DNA of 64,000 nt from CAVXNP01 sp963763305. GTDB lineage: Bacteria; Pseudomonadota; Gammaproteobacteria; Xanthomonadales; Rhodanobacteraceae. The DNA lies in contig CAVXNP010000001.1 in the NCBI GenBank assembly GCA_963763305.1, forward strand, positions 992,001 through 1,056,000. The letters are read 5' to 3'. Shown piece after piece: positions 1-9,634 of this stretch; position 1 is the stretch's first letter, and each line of letters begins with the position of its first letter. The notes beneath the pieces were generated by a model. The model had not been told where the DNA came from and made no database searches. It saw nothing but the letters and a program-made list of their open reading frames with translations. The translations under genes were made by a program, and so were the position numbers.

Positions 1-628
1 GCCGGTGCGGGAGGCGCCAGGGCTGCAAACGACGACGTTGCCGTCCTGCCGGGATGGGAACGCACGCCCGGCTCATGGTAGTGACCAAGGTCCGCGCGAC
101 AAAAGGCCCACAGGGGCCGGCATGACGCCGCCGTCCTGGTTTCACTGATCCATGCCAGGCAGCTTTTCCGCCCCGTCAGCTGACGCGTGCGATGTTTTGC
201 TGCCAGCCCCTGGTGTCAGAACCGGAGCCCTGGAATGCTCTGATCGACTGGGCGCAGGCGTCACCGGTTCTGTTTGTTCGCAGGCCACAGGGGCGGCGGT
301 GAAGGCAGACTGGCTGTCTGTCGAGGCCGCGCACCGCACGCGGGCAGCGACCATGGATGATCACAGCCTTGAGAGGCGAGGAAGGCCTGCGGACAAACAG
401 AATCGGCCCCAATCGTCTGAATCATATGCAGAAAGGGGTGATGCCGCCTGCGTCTAGTTGATCAGAGCATCCCTTGTAGCACGCGCGTATTGGGTTCTGG
501 GTGGCAGGCCCATCACTCAACGTGACGTTGATTATCGTAACGATAACCTTCTTCCCTGATGTGATCCTGTGTGATGCGCGATGGAGACCTCTACAGCCGG
601 GGACCATTTGATCCACTACAAGGCGTAT
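1..628. other. left-edge non-coding stretch
   Basis: I recognise no gene before the first ATP-grasp gene. The open frames here are short, overlap on both strands and show no domain or ribosome binding site. The only structure I see is the 15-base palindrome at 532-546. Confidence 0.5.
532..546. promoter_or_regulatory. 15-base perfect palindrome, possible operator
   Basis: TTATCGT, one central A, then ACGATAA form a perfect 7-base inverted repeat. It is AT-rich in a GC-rich setting and ends 82 bases before the proposed start of the ATP-grasp gene at 629. The symmetry and position fit a dimeric repressor or activator site. The regulator is unknown and I see no second copy in the window. Confidence 0.4.
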
Positions 629-1588
629 ATGAAAAACACCGATACCCCAAGTATCCGCGACAAGCTGGCCGGCGTGCTTTCCTTCCTCCCGGACCAGGTG
701 TTCTACCAGTACAAGTATGCTGCTGCGCACCACCGATTGTGCAACTTCGCCCGCCCCACCCGGTTTTCCGAAAAGATATTCCACCGCATGCGTTATCCCA
801 GTCCGCTGTTCTCGCGAATGGCCGACAAGATGGCGGCACGCTCCTATATAGCCGAAAAGGCAGGAAGCCAATACCTGGTTCCGCTCTACCATGACTGCAA
901 GCGGGTAACTGCTGCGACATTCAGCCACCTGCCCGACACGTTCGTCATGAAGTCGAACCACAGCGTCGGTCAGGTCCGGATCGTGCGCGACAAGAGCAGC
1001 GAGGATCCGCAGGCTCTGGCGGACCTGGCCAATGGCTGGCTCGATGCCGAGTTCCCGATGCGGATGCGCGAGAAACATTATCGTGCGATCCCTCCGAGCA
1101 TCCTTTTCGAGCAAGCACTACTCAATGACGGCAAGCCGCCGGACGACTACAAGTTCAGCGTCTTCAATCCGGCAGGTGGTGCCGAGCCATTCGTTTTCAT
1201 CCAGTACATGCGCGGCCGCTTCGATCAGCTGACCCAGGAGCTTTTCATGGCCGATTGGACGCCGGCCCCGTTCGGCCTCGCGCGCCAGAAATGCCATCGT
1301 GGACCCACTCCGAGGCCACCGCGACTGGACGAGATGCTGGACGTGGCACGCAAGCTGTCCGCGCCCCTGGGCTACCTCAGGGTCGATTTCTACGTGCACG
1401 ACGACCGCGTCTATGTCGGCGAGCTGACCGTCACGCCCGGAGCCGGGCGCTACAAGCTCGATCCCCCGGAATGGGACGTTCTTCTGGGAGAACGATTCGG
1501 GTGGCCAGAGAACCCGCTCCCCGGCAACCTGCCCCCCACGCCTGCGGAGACCACGCACATCTCGTCCGTGGCCAGAACCGCCGAGTAG
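629..1588 (+). CDS. TupA-like ATP-grasp protein (copy 1)
   Basis: About 319 residues, resembling the TupA-like ATP-grasp family found in polysaccharide clusters. The founding member, Bacillus TupA, is implicated in making teichuronopeptide, a uronate polymer carrying amino acids. Visible blocks are FSEKIFHRMRYPSPLFS, the nucleotide-binding strand FVMKSNHSVGQVRIV, DDYKFSVF, and the C-terminal metal-ligand region YLRVDFYVHDDRVYVGELTVTPGAG. The start at 629 is preferred over an in-frame ATG at 581 because a weak AAGG precedes it and its N-terminus matches copy 2 at 8268. The gene stands alone and runs toward cysNC. An amino acid ligase acting on glycan uronates is inference. Confidence 0.75.
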   Translation: MKNTDTPSIRDKLAGVLSFLPDQVFYQYKYAAAHHRLCNFARPTRFSEKIFHRMRYPSPLFSRMADKMAARSYIAEKAGSQYLVPLYHDCKRVTAATFSHLPDTFVMKSNHSVGQVRIVRDKSSEDPQALADLANGWLDAEFPMRMREKHYRAIPPSILFEQALLNDGKPPDDYKFSVFNPAGGAEPFVFIQYMRGRFDQLTQELFMADWTPAPFGLARQKCHRGPTPRPPRLDEMLDVARKLSAPLGYLRVDFYVHDDRVYVGELTVTPGAGRYKLDPPEWDVLLGERFGWPENPLPGNLPPTPAETTHISSVARTAE

Positions 1589-2284
1589 CACGCATGGCAT
1601 CGGCGTTCGGTCGCGCCTTCGTTCAAACGGCCGCACCCAGTCCCCTCGCTGGCGGCAAGAGCAGTCTCACCCAATGCTCGATCCTCGCCCCGCAGCCCAC
1701 ACCTCATCGACGGTTTGTACGGCTGCGAACGGGAGCAGGCTCACATGCCCGGCGCCGAGAAGGCACGCGCGCTCCATGGGACACGGGCCCGCGCCGAAGC
1801 AGTGACGGGAGGCGACGCAGCCGGCTCGCCGACGGGCCTTTGAAGGTATCTGCCGCGCCACCCGGGCGAAAACCGTCTGGCAGGAGGGGAGAGGACAGAT
1901 CGTGCCGCACGTTCAGCTCGGCAAGCATGAACTCAGGCACGGCCACCGCAACACCGATCTGCAAGTGCAGCGGGCTCGCGTGACGGCAGGGCTTTGATGC
2001 CCGGGGATCAAGGGTAAGGGGAAGCCGCCGCAAAGTCGCACGTGTACGCGCTCATCCGGACGCCGCGCAGCGCCAATGCTCGCCGGATGCCTGGGACGCG
2101 ACGCCCGGCATCCGACGCAGAGCCCGATTGCGGGGAGCGGGCTCCCACTGCGCCGCCGGGCCGGGAACGACTTGTCCCGGCCGCCGGGTGCTGCCTGGCG
2201 GCCGGGGTGGGAGCCGGCGTTTTGCCGCCGGCTTTGTGCGGCCCGCGTCCGGGCGGGGCTATCGCCGCAGACCGCGCTCGCGCG
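1589..2284. other. intergenic region between convergent genes
   Basis: About 700 bases between the ATP-grasp gene and the end of cysNC. Frames on both strands are low-complexity GC-rich shadows without recognisable domains. The right part contains the hairpin cluster at 2132-2233; otherwise I see nothing. Confidence 0.5.
2132..2233 (-). terminator. tandem hairpins downstream of cysNC
   Basis: Three inverted repeats follow one another past the cysNC stop: GGGAGC/GCTCCC near 2135, GGCCGGGA/TCCCGGCC (2159-2166 with 2175-2182), and AGCCGGCG/CGCCGGCT (2212-2219 with 2226-2233). None has a clear T-run on the minus strand. They may act as transcript 3' stabilisers or as a weak or factor-dependent terminator. 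Confidence 0.35.
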
Positions 2285-4171
2285 TCAATCAGTCAGCATG
2301 CGGGCGATCACCTGCTGCGCGAGCTCGTCCACCGGCACACCAGCCGTCCTCAGGTGGAGCTCCGCGTCCTCCGGCACCTCATAGGGCGAATCGATGCCGG
2401 TGAAGTTCTGGATCTGGCCGGCGCGTGCCTTTGCATACAGCCCTTTTGGATCACGCTTCGCGCAGACTTCCAGCGGGGTGTCGACAAACACCTCGTGGAA
2501 CTCGCCGTCCCGGAACAGCCCGCGCGCCATTCGTCGTTCGCTACGGAAGGGGCTGATGAAGGAGACCAGGACGATCAGCCCGGCATCGACCATCAGCTTG
2601 GCCACCTCGGCGACGCGGCGGATATTCTCCACACGGTCTTCCTCGGTGAAGCCCAGATCCCGGCTCAGCCCATGGCGGACGTTGTCGCCGTCGAGCATGT
2701 AGGTGTGGTAGCCCATTGCGTGCAGGCGCTTCTCGGCCAGGTTGGCGATCGTCGACTTGCCCGATCCGGACAACCCCGTGAACCACACGCACCCCGGCGT
2801 CTGCCCCTTGATGCGGGCGCGGGCGATGCGGTCGACGTCGGTGTGCTGCCAGTGGATGTTGTCGGCGCGGCGCAACGCAAAGTTCAGGGTGCCGGCCGCC
2901 ACCGTGGCGTTGGTGGTGCGGTCGATCAGGATGAACCCGCCAAGCTCGCGGCAGCGCTCGTATGGCTCGAAGGCAATGGCGTGGTCCAGGCTCAGGTTGC
3001 AGTAGCCGACCTCGTTCATCTCCAGCCGCTTGGCCGCCCGCTTTTCCTGCGTATTGACATCGACCCGATGCTTGATTTCGGTGACCTGCGCACTGACCGT
3101 GCGCGCACCGATCTTCAGCCAGTACGAGCGGCCGGGCAGCAGCGCCGAGCCTTCCATCCATAGCAGGTGGGCGGCAAACTGGTCGGCCACCTGGGGTGGG
3201 TTGGCCGCTGCGGCGATCACGTCGCCACGACTGATGTCACGCTCGTCGTCGAGGGTGAGCGTTATCGCGTCTCCTTTGGTAGCCTGCTCCAGATCGCCGT
3301 CGGCGGTAACGATTCGCGCCACTTTCGAGCGGGCACCACTGGGCAGTACCACGACCTCGTCGCCCGGGGCGATGGAGCCGGCAGCAACCTCTCCGGCATA
3401 GCCGCGGAAGCTCTGATCCGGGCGGCAGACCCACTGTACCGGCAGGCGGAACCCCAGTTCGCTGGCAACCTTCTCGATGCGCACCGTCTCCAGGTGCTCG
3501 AGCAGACTGGGGCCGTCGTACCAGGGCATCGTCTGAGAGCGGCTGGAGACGTTCTCGCCACGCAGCGCAGAGAGCGGAATCGCCGTGACCTTGGCTATGC
3601 CCATGTGGTCGGCCAGTTCGCGGTACTCCGCGCTGATTCGCTCGAAGGTCGCCGCGTCATAGTCGACCAGGTCCATCTTGTTCACTGCCAGCAACACGTG
3701 GCGGATGCCCAGCAGGCCGCAGATGTAGGTATGGCGACGCGTCTGCGTGAGAACGCCCTTGCGCGCGTCGATCAGCACCACCGCAAGCTCCGCCGTGGAA
3801 GCGCCGGTGGCCATGTTGCGCGTGTATTGCTCGTGCCCCGGGCAGTCGGCGACGATGAACTTGCGCCGGTCGGTGCTGAAAAACCGATAGGCCACGTCGA
3901 TGGTGATTCCCTGCTCGCGCTCGGCCGAAAGACCGTCGACCAGCAGGGCAAAGTCAAGCTCGCCATTTTGCGTGCCGTGGCGCACGCTGTCGCCCTCCAG
4001 TGAGGAGAGCTGGTCGTCGAACAGCAGCTTTGTGTCGTAGAGTAACCGGCCGAGCAACGTGCTCTTGCCGTCGTCCACGCTGCCGCAAGTGATCAAACGC
4101 AGCAGGCTCTTGCTCTCGTGCTGCTGCAGGTAGGCGTCGATGGCGCCTATTGCGCCCTGGTCCATGCCCAT
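2285..4171 (-). CDS. cysNC: sulfate adenylyltransferase large subunit / adenylylsulfate kinase fusion (CysNC, NodQ-like)
   Basis: A 628-residue fusion of usual length. The N-terminal CysN GTPase couples GTP hydrolysis to APS formation by CysD. It shows the P-loop GSVDDGKS at about 30-37, DCPGH at 109-113 and NKMD at 164-167, followed by EF-Tu-like beta-barrel domains. The C-terminal CysC APS kinase has its own P-loop GLSGSGKS at about 466-473 and a DGDNVRHGL block, and makes PAPS. Its ATG overlaps the cysD stop by one base, with an AGGAGG-type ribosome site inside the cysD end, so the two are translationally coupled. No cysH/I/J is nearby, and sulfotransferase genes follow. Supply of PAPS for sulfation, as with NodPQ, is therefore the likely role. 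Confidence 0.95.
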   Translation of the reverse strand: MGMDQGAIGAIDAYLQQHESKSLLRLITCGSVDDGKSTLLGRLLYDTKLLFDDQLSSLEGDSVRHGTQNGELDFALLVDGLSAEREQGITIDVAYRFFSTDRRKFIVADCPGHEQYTRNMATGASTAELAVVLIDARKGVLTQTRRHTYICGLLGIRHVLLAVNKMDLVDYDAATFERISAEYRELADHMGIAKVTAIPLSALRGENVSSRSQTMPWYDGPSLLEHLETVRIEKVASELGFRLPVQWVCRPDQSFRGYAGEVAAGSIAPGDEVVVLPSGARSKVARIVTADGDLEQATKGDAITLTLDDERDISRGDVIAAAANPPQVADQFAAHLLWMEGSALLPGRSYWLKIGARTVSAQVTEIKHRVDVNTQEKRAAKRLEMNEVGYCNLSLDHAIAFEPYERCRELGGFILIDRTTNATVAAGTLNFALRRADNIHWQHTDVDRIARARIKGQTPGCVWFTGLSGSGKSTIANLAEKRLHAMGYHTYMLDGDNVRHGLSRDLGFTEEDRVENIRRVAEVAKLMVDAGLIVLVSFISPFRSERRMARGLFRDGEFHEVFVDTPLEVCAKRDPKGLYAKARAGQIQNFTGIDSPYEVPEDAELHLRTAGVPVDELAQQVIARMLTD

Positions 4172-5148
4172 CAGAAATAACCCTCCTGCTTCTTCTTTTC
4201 CATGGAGGCGGATGGGTCATGATCGATGACCCGACCCTGGCGTTCGGAGGTGCGCGCGACCAGCATCTCCTGGATCACCGCCGGCAGCGTGTCCGCGTCG
4301 GACTCGATCGCTCCGGTCAGCGGGTAGCAGCCCAGGGTGCGGAACCGCACCTTGCGCATCTGCGGCTTCTCCCCCGGATTGAGCGGCATGCGGTCGTCAT
4401 CGACCATGATCAGCGCGCCATCGCGCTCGACCACCGGGCGCTCGGCGGCCAGGTACAGCGACGGCACCTCGATATTCTCGCGATAGATGTAGAGCCAGAT
4501 GTCCAGCTCGGTCCAGTTCGACAGTGGAAACACGCGCACGCTCTCACCCTTGTGGATACGCGCGTTGTACAAGTCCCACAGCTCCGGACGCTGGCGCTTG
4601 GGGTCCCAGCGGTGTTGGGCGTTGCGGAAGGAGAACACGCGTTCCTTCGCGCGCGACTTCTCCTCGTCGCGGCGCGCCCCGCCGATGGCGGCGTCGAACT
4701 TGTACTTGTCCAGCGCCTGTTTCAGCGCCTGGGTCTTCATGATGTCGGTATGCACGCTCGCACCATGGGTGAAAGGTCCGACCCCCTGCGCGCGCCCCTC
4801 CTCGTTGGTATAGGCGATCAGGCGGCAGCCGACTTCGCGTACGCGGCGGTCGCGAAAAGCGATCATCTCGCGGAATTTCCACGTGGTGTCCACATGCATC
4901 AGCGGAATCGGCGGAGGCGCCGGATAAAACGCCTTCTGCAGCAGATGCAGCAGGACGGACGAGTCCTTGCCGACCGAGTAGAGCATCACCGGGTTGGCGA
5001 ACTCGGCCGCCACCTCGCGCATGATGTGGATGCTTTCGGTCTCAAGACGCTTCAGGTGGGAGGAAGCAGCAAGGTGCTGGAGATCATCGCCCGCTGCTTG
5101 GTCGCGGGACGGTGTAGCGCTTTGGTGGAGCGTGGCAGCCGAGGGCAT
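4171..5148 (-). CDS. cysD: sulfate adenylyltransferase small subunit (CysD, NodP-like)
   Basis: A 325-residue protein of the PAPS-reductase/ATP-pyrophosphatase fold. It pairs with CysN to make APS from sulfate and ATP. The PP-loop SVGKDSS lies at about 58-64, followed by the conserved FPLLHVDT-type strand (here IPLMHVDTTWKF), GGARRDEEKSRAKERVFSFR and FPLSNWTELDIW. About 20 extra residues precede the usual CysD start. The ATG at 5148 is preceded by AGGA. It forms a two-gene operon with cysNC through a TGATG overlap. Confidence 0.95.
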   Translation of the reverse strand: MPSAATLHQSATPSRDQAAGDDLQHLAASSHLKRLETESIHIMREVAAEFANPVMLYSVGKDSSVLLHLLQKAFYPAPPPIPLMHVDTTWKFREMIAFRDRRVREVGCRLIAYTNEEGRAQGVGPFTHGASVHTDIMKTQALKQALDKYKFDAAIGGARRDEEKSRAKERVFSFRNAQHRWDPKRQRPELWDLYNARIHKGESVRVFPLSNWTELDIWLYIYRENIEVPSLYLAAERPVVERDGALIMVDDDRMPLNPGEKPQMRKVRFRTLGCYPLTGAIESDADTLPAVIQEMLVARTSERQGRVIDHDPSASMEKKKQEGYF

Positions 5149-5601
5149 GGGTAGTCCTGTTGCGTTGGGGCGCCAAAAGGCAACGGTGTAACGTCACATC
5201 TTGAACAGGCGTCCGTGAAAGGAGTCAATAGATGTCTTCGATTGCGGAACAATATCCCCCGCACACGGTCTGCGCGCGATCGGCCGGGAACAGCGCCGAT
5301 CTTGCGAAAAGTCGTGCGGAGGCCCCTGGGCGCTGGCGACCCCGCTTGCCCACACACACCCGGACAGGGACAGCGGGGCAATCCGTTTGAATTGCCGGCG
5401 AGCTGGGCAATTGTTTCAACGGCTGCGTCGAAGCGATGTAAGTTCCGCGTATCGGGCGCATGAATGGGCGTCGACAGCTGCAGGTGGCCTGAGGGTGGCC
5501 TGCGTCCGGGCGGGATCACGTCGGCGCGGCCCTGGACCTGACCTCAGCCGGCGGACACTTCAGCCACGTCGGCGGCTCGCGCTGCCCGGTCATCCTGCAG
5601 C
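5149..5601. other. intergenic region between cysD and sulfotransferase 1
   Basis: About 450 bases holding the promoter side of cysD and the 3' end of the sulfotransferase gene. I see no gene and no strong hairpin. Confidence 0.4.
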
Positions 5602-6459
5602 TCACGCCGCCGGTGCTTCGGCCTGCCGATCGTCAGCCCTGGCGCTTGGAGCGAGATAACCGAACTTCTCGACGATGAACCTTTCGCGGTCGCCAACCAG
5701 CTTCTCCGACTCGCTGTCGTAGTAATGCCGCGCGGCATGCTTCTTCGACGACATGTTGGTTTTCGGGCGCACCATGATCTCGTCTGCCGTACGCTGCGGA
5801 ACCGGGATGTTGGCGAGCTTCAATGCCTCGAGCAAGTCGGCCTCGAGCAGTTCGTTCCTGACGAAATAATCAATGAAGCAGCACTTGCGCTCGTGTTCGG
5901 CGAGCTGCTCCTGCGTGGAGACGGCCCTCAAGGCGCCCATCCCACCCTTCTTGCATGTGAACAACTTCATGTAGCGATACGTCAGCAGACCGGCAAACCG
6001 GTTGGACGGAAACCTCCAATAAGCCTCGCCCAGATCGGGCCAGTAGGTTTCGTCGTGAAGCATATGAAGCCATTGCCTGAAGGCGCCCGGGTCATTGGCA
6101 TCACGATAGGTGCGCTGCCACTCCCTGGAATGCTTGTTGGGCCGGCTCTGCAGGAAATCCGCAAGCGTCTGGTAGGGGTGCCTTCTCCAGCCCCGCCCCC
6201 TGCCGCGCCATCCTTCCGTCGTGACATTGTGGAAAACCGAGCCCTTCCCGTCGCAACCATAGGCCCAGTTCGACACGTACCAGTCCCATGGATTCCTGAC
6301 CGAGCCCAGAAAAAAGCGCCCGCCGGAAAACAGGCCGGAGTCGACCTGGTTGTGCTTGTCGATGAGCTCTCCGCCGACGATCTCCTTGAGCAATTTGCGG
6401 ATGTGCGTGCACCCGGTCTTCTGCAGTTCCACGAAAACGATCCTGTCGGATACAAACAT
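5602..6459 (-). CDS. sulfotransferase family protein 1
   Basis: A 285-residue cytosolic-type sulfotransferase expected to move sulfate from PAPS to a carbohydrate. The 5'-phosphosulfate loop is ELQKTGCTHIRKLL near the N-terminus, and the 3'-phosphate-binding motif is SVRNPWDWYVS. The start at 6459 (MFVSDR) is chosen over an upstream frame start because GGAG sits eight bases upstream and copy 2 begins identically. The gene is a clear paralogue of the one at 7105, with which it is divergent. An element shared by three sulfotransferase genes lies 126 bases upstream. The acceptor sugar is unknown. Confidence 0.85.
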   Translation of the reverse strand: MFVSDRIVFVELQKTGCTHIRKLLKEIVGGELIDKHNQVDSGLFSGGRFFLGSVRNPWDWYVSNWAYGCDGKGSVFHNVTTEGWRGRGRGWRRHPYQTLADFLQSRPNKHSREWQRTYRDANDPGAFRQWLHMLHDETYWPDLGEAYWRFPSNRFAGLLTYRYMKLFTCKKGGMGALRAVSTQEQLAEHERKCCFIDYFVRNELLEADLLEALKLANIPVPQRTADEIMVRPKTNMSSKKHAARHYYDSESEKLVGDRERFIVEKFGYLAPSARADDRQAEAPAA

Positions 6460-6585
6460 CTTGGCTCCGTCTGAGGTAGGTTGCGCGGGGAATGGCTCGC
6501 GCCAGACGAGGCAAAGCGCCATCCTGCTTCGCGCATCCGGTTAACCGCCGATTTCACCCGTGAGAAGGGCGCTGCGCAACGACGC

Positions 6586-6620
6586 GACGGTGCCATCGCG
6601 ATTGTCGCAGCCAGGTGAAT
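6586..6620 (-). promoter_or_regulatory. shared sulfotransferase upstream element, copy A
   Basis: Read toward the gene at 6459: TTCACC, 4 bases, TGCGACAA, 6 bases, TGGCACCGTC. Copies B and C have the same three blocks with identical spacing and the same orientation to their genes. Whether it is a promoter or an operator cannot be told from sequence. Confidence 0.55.
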
Positions 6621-6928
6621 CCGCTGGCTCAGGCATCGGGCGCGTTGCCCCGGGCCGGACAACACGCCGATGAGCAACCAACGCGCGCAACGGTCGCTGA
6701 TCAAGCCGTGGCTGCCCTGCGGCCCCGCCCGGGCGGGCGACGCCGCAGGGGCTGCATCGGCCGGCTCGCCTCGAACGGGCTGCGCTCGGGCACCGCGCCC
6801 GTTCCCTTGGAAAGGGGCTGGTCGCCCCTGCCGCCGCAGTCTCGTCCACACACGTACTCGGCTGAATGGCCGGTCCGGGCGTTCTCCGCGCATGCATCCC
6901 TGCCGACAGCGGCAAGCGGATTCAACGG

Positions 6929-6962
6929 TTCACCCACTTGCGACAACCCTAATGGCAACGTC
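6929..6962 (+). promoter_or_regulatory. shared sulfotransferase upstream element, copy B
   Basis: TTCACC, 4 bases, TGCGACAA, 6 bases, TGGCAACGTC, ending 142 bases before the sulfotransferase start at 7105. A second ATTCA lies just upstream, as at the edge of copies A and C. Confidence 0.55.
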
Positions 6963-7104
6963 CCACCGCAGCCCGTCCGGTCGCGCTCGACCGCCGGGCA
7001 GCAACACCGCTTGCCAAGACACGCACCCGGCTGGCCGTCCTCACCGACAAGTGCGTCGGTCGATGGATTTCCAGCAGGCAATGATTTCAAAAAACGGAGT
7101 CCAC

Positions 7105-7932
7105 ATGTTCGTTTCCGACAGGGTCATCTTTCTCGAGCTGCAAAAGACCGGTTGCACGCACATCCGCAACCTGCTCAGGGAAATCGTCGGCGGCAAGCTC
7201 ATCATGCGCCACAACCAGGCTGGCGCGGAGTTGTTCACCGGTGACCGCTTTTTTCTCGGCTCCGTCAGGGACCCGTGGGACTGGCATGTCTCGCTATGGG
7301 CCTATTGCTGTGACGGCCGGGGCGACCTTTTCAAGAACCTGAGTACAACGGGGATCAGGGTCAGGGACCTTGGCTGGAAGCAAGACCCCTATTCGGTAAT
7401 GCGCGCGGTCCTCGGAAGCCGCCCCAACTGGCATGCAGGCCAGTGGAAGCGCACATTCAGGGATATCAACGACCCAGGCGCATTCAGGGCGTGGTTGCAC
7501 ATGCTGCACGACCAGACATATTGGCGCGACATTGGCGAAGGCTACTGGAGCGCCCCAATGAACCGTTTTGCGGGGCTGCTGACCTACCGCTACATGCGAT
7601 TGTTCACGTGCAGGAAAAACGATCTTGGCAAGCTCAGGAGCGTAACTTCACCGGACCAGCTTTCGGATCATGAACGAAAGCATTGCTTCATCGACTATTT
7701 CATCAGGAATGAAAGCCTGGAGAAGGATCTGCTCGAAGCGCTGACGCTTGCAGATATCACGCTCCCGCCACAGGTTTCGTCGAGCCTCACGGCGCGCCCG
7801 AAAACCAACACCTCGTCCAAAAAGCGCACTGCCCGCTACTACTACGACGACGAAACGGAAAAGCTCGTCGGCAACCGGGACAGTTTCATCGTGGAAAAAT
7901 TCGCATATACCGCTCCGAGCGCAAGACCGTGA
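7105..7932 (+). CDS. sulfotransferase family protein 2
   Basis: A 275-residue paralogue of the sulfotransferase at 5602-6459, matching it along nearly its whole length. The PAPS 5'-phosphosulfate loop is ELQKTGCTHIRNLL and the 3'-phosphate motif SVRDPWDWHVS. Both copies share the C-terminal block ARxYYD-xExEKLVG and end in a VEKFxYxAPSAR motif. The start at 7105 has GGAG upstream exactly as in copy 1; an in-frame ATG at 7081 and longer upstream frames lack this. The two copies are head to head across a 645-base spacer, suggesting duplication by inversion. Different acceptors or positions on the same glycan are possible. Confidence 0.85.
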   Translation: MFVSDRVIFLELQKTGCTHIRNLLREIVGGKLIMRHNQAGAELFTGDRFFLGSVRDPWDWHVSLWAYCCDGRGDLFKNLSTTGIRVRDLGWKQDPYSVMRAVLGSRPNWHAGQWKRTFRDINDPGAFRAWLHMLHDQTYWRDIGEGYWSAPMNRFAGLLTYRYMRLFTCRKNDLGKLRSVTSPDQLSDHERKHCFIDYFIRNESLEKDLLEALTLADITLPPQVSSSLTARPKTNTSSKKRTARYYYDDETEKLVGNRDSFIVEKFAYTAPSARP

Positions 7933-8267
7933 CCACCAAAGGTGCCGGTTCCGGCATGCAGTTGCGACGAGGGTGGCCTGTCGATCAGGTGACGTGCCAT
8001 TCAACGGGCTCCGCCGCGCAGGAGCGGGCATCCAACGGTTCGCATGACGCCAGCGCACGGACCGCAACAAGCGGCATGTGGGAACCCCAGGGCCGCCGCA
8101 GGTTGGCGGGAAGCCCTCCCTTAAAGGACGCGACGAAAGCGTCCTGAGGTATTCATCCCATCACCGCAGGCGCAAGAATATCCTCCATCGCCGCAGCCGG
8201 ACTGCACCAGCCTGTCATCCGCGCTGCTCCATCGACGGGATGTCCTCAACCGAAGGAATAGATCGTT

Positions 8268-9161
8268 ATGGAAATGCTCGCATCAAGATCAAAACGGGCT
8301 GTCAAACGCAGGCTTAATTCGCTTCCGGACGCGGCGTTTTACCAGTACAAATCCCTGCTGATCCACGGAAGATTCTGCAACTTCCGAAACCCCAAGCGGT
8401 TTTCGGAAAAGATCTTTCACAGGATGCGCTATCCGTCGCCGGTCTTTTCGACACTGGCGGACAAGGTCGCGGCGAGAACCTATATCGCCGAGAGGATTGG
8501 CCAACAGTACCTGGTACCGGCCTACTTCTCCTGTGACAAGGTGACGCCGGAAACGTTCGATGCGCTGCCCTCATCCTTCGTGATGAAAACCAGCAACGGC
8601 TTCGGGCAGGTCAAGATAGTCCGCGACAAAAGCCAGGAGGATCTTTCACAACTGGCCGAACTGGCGACCAGCTGGCTGGCGTCCCGCTCCGCATCCAGGA
8701 GCAGGGAAAAGCACTACCTCTCGATTCCGCCCAGGATATTGTTCGAGGAGCTCCTGCTGAGCGGGGACGCTGCGCCGGATGACTACAAGTTCAACGTTTT
8801 CAATTCGCCGGGGCACGAGCCCTTCGTCTTCATACAGCACCTTTATGGCCGTTTTCGGGACCTGGAGCAACAACTGTACCTGGAGGACTGGTCGCAGCCA
8901 CCTTTCAGAATGGAGCTCGGTCTTGCGCGGGAAGGTCGTTACAGGATCGAAAAGCCACAGGCGCTGAACGAGATGCTGTCCCTTGCAAAACAGCTTGCCG
9001 AGCCGTTTGGCTATCTCCGGGTCGACTTCTATCTTCACCACGGCAGGATCTATGTCGGCGAGTTGACGGTTACGCCGGGCGCGGGCGCGTACGTCTTTGC
9101 TCCGCGATCCTGGGACAAGGAACTGGGGGCCCGATTCGGATGGCCCGAAAATCCGGCATAG
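8268..9161 (+). CDS. TupA-like ATP-grasp protein (copy 2)
   Basis: A 297-residue paralogue of the gene at 629, with the same blocks: FSEKIFHRMRYPSPVFS, FVMKTSNGFGQVKIV, DDYKFNVF, then YLRVDFYLHHGRIYVGELTVTPGAGAY. The ATG at 8268 is preceded by GAAGGAA with good spacing. It lies 335 bases downstream of sulfotransferase 2 on the same strand, with no clear terminator between. An ATP-dependent ligase adding an amino acid or acyl group to glycan precursors is the family-based guess; substrate and product are unknown. Confidence 0.75.
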   Translation: MEMLASRSKRAVKRRLNSLPDAAFYQYKSLLIHGRFCNFRNPKRFSEKIFHRMRYPSPVFSTLADKVAARTYIAERIGQQYLVPAYFSCDKVTPETFDALPSSFVMKTSNGFGQVKIVRDKSQEDLSQLAELATSWLASRSASRSREKHYLSIPPRILFEELLLSGDAAPDDYKFNVFNSPGHEPFVFIQHLYGRFRDLEQQLYLEDWSQPPFRMELGLAREGRYRIEKPQALNEMLSLAKQLAEPFGYLRVDFYLHHGRIYVGELTVTPGAGAYVFAPRSWDKELGARFGWPENPA

Positions 9162-9634
9162 CTTTTGATGCGCCGAGACCCTTCAAAGCGGTACGCGCGA
9201 CAGCGCCCGCGCCCGAAGTCCGCTCGGCCGCACGCCGCACACCGAGCCCGGTGCGGCTTCGCACGGCGCGCCCGGGAGCGTATCCAGGTCGCGCAAGGCC
9301 GGCACCCGTGCTGGCCGTGAGCGTGAAGTGGAGCCCCGCCGCCGCCCTCGCCATGCACGGATCGGGCAACCCCAAGCGTGCCGATGCTCTGGGAGGATGA
9401 TCGCCGGGCGGGCCGGCGGACCCACCGGCAGTCCTGCCCATGGCCGATGGGAGCCACCGCTCGAGAGCCTTGCGACGTGCGGGATCCACGCTCTGCGGAC
9501 ACGGATCGGTGTGCCTTCAGATGGCCATAGCGCAGGGCGCCGCGACCGGTCTCAGCCGACGCCGCACCCGGGACATGGCCAAGGTGGGCGTGGAAGCACC
9601 GGGGTTTCTCCACCGTTGATGCGCTGTCTGCGTC
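9162..9634. other. intergenic region, no gene seen
   Basis: About 470 bases between convergent genes. Frames on both strands are proline/arginine-rich shadows with no domain. The long hairpin at 9635-9687 borders it. Confidence 0.4.

Noticed and set aside
5370..5440. Pair of GGCAAT-type inverted and direct repeats upstream of cysD
   Set aside because: The arms are only six to seven bases with differing spacers, too weak to call a binding site.
7958..7990. Partial match to the same element upstream of the second ATP-grasp gene
   Set aside because: TTGCGAC and TGGC occur, but with a spacing of 3 instead of 6, no TTCACC block, and about 300 bases from the start.
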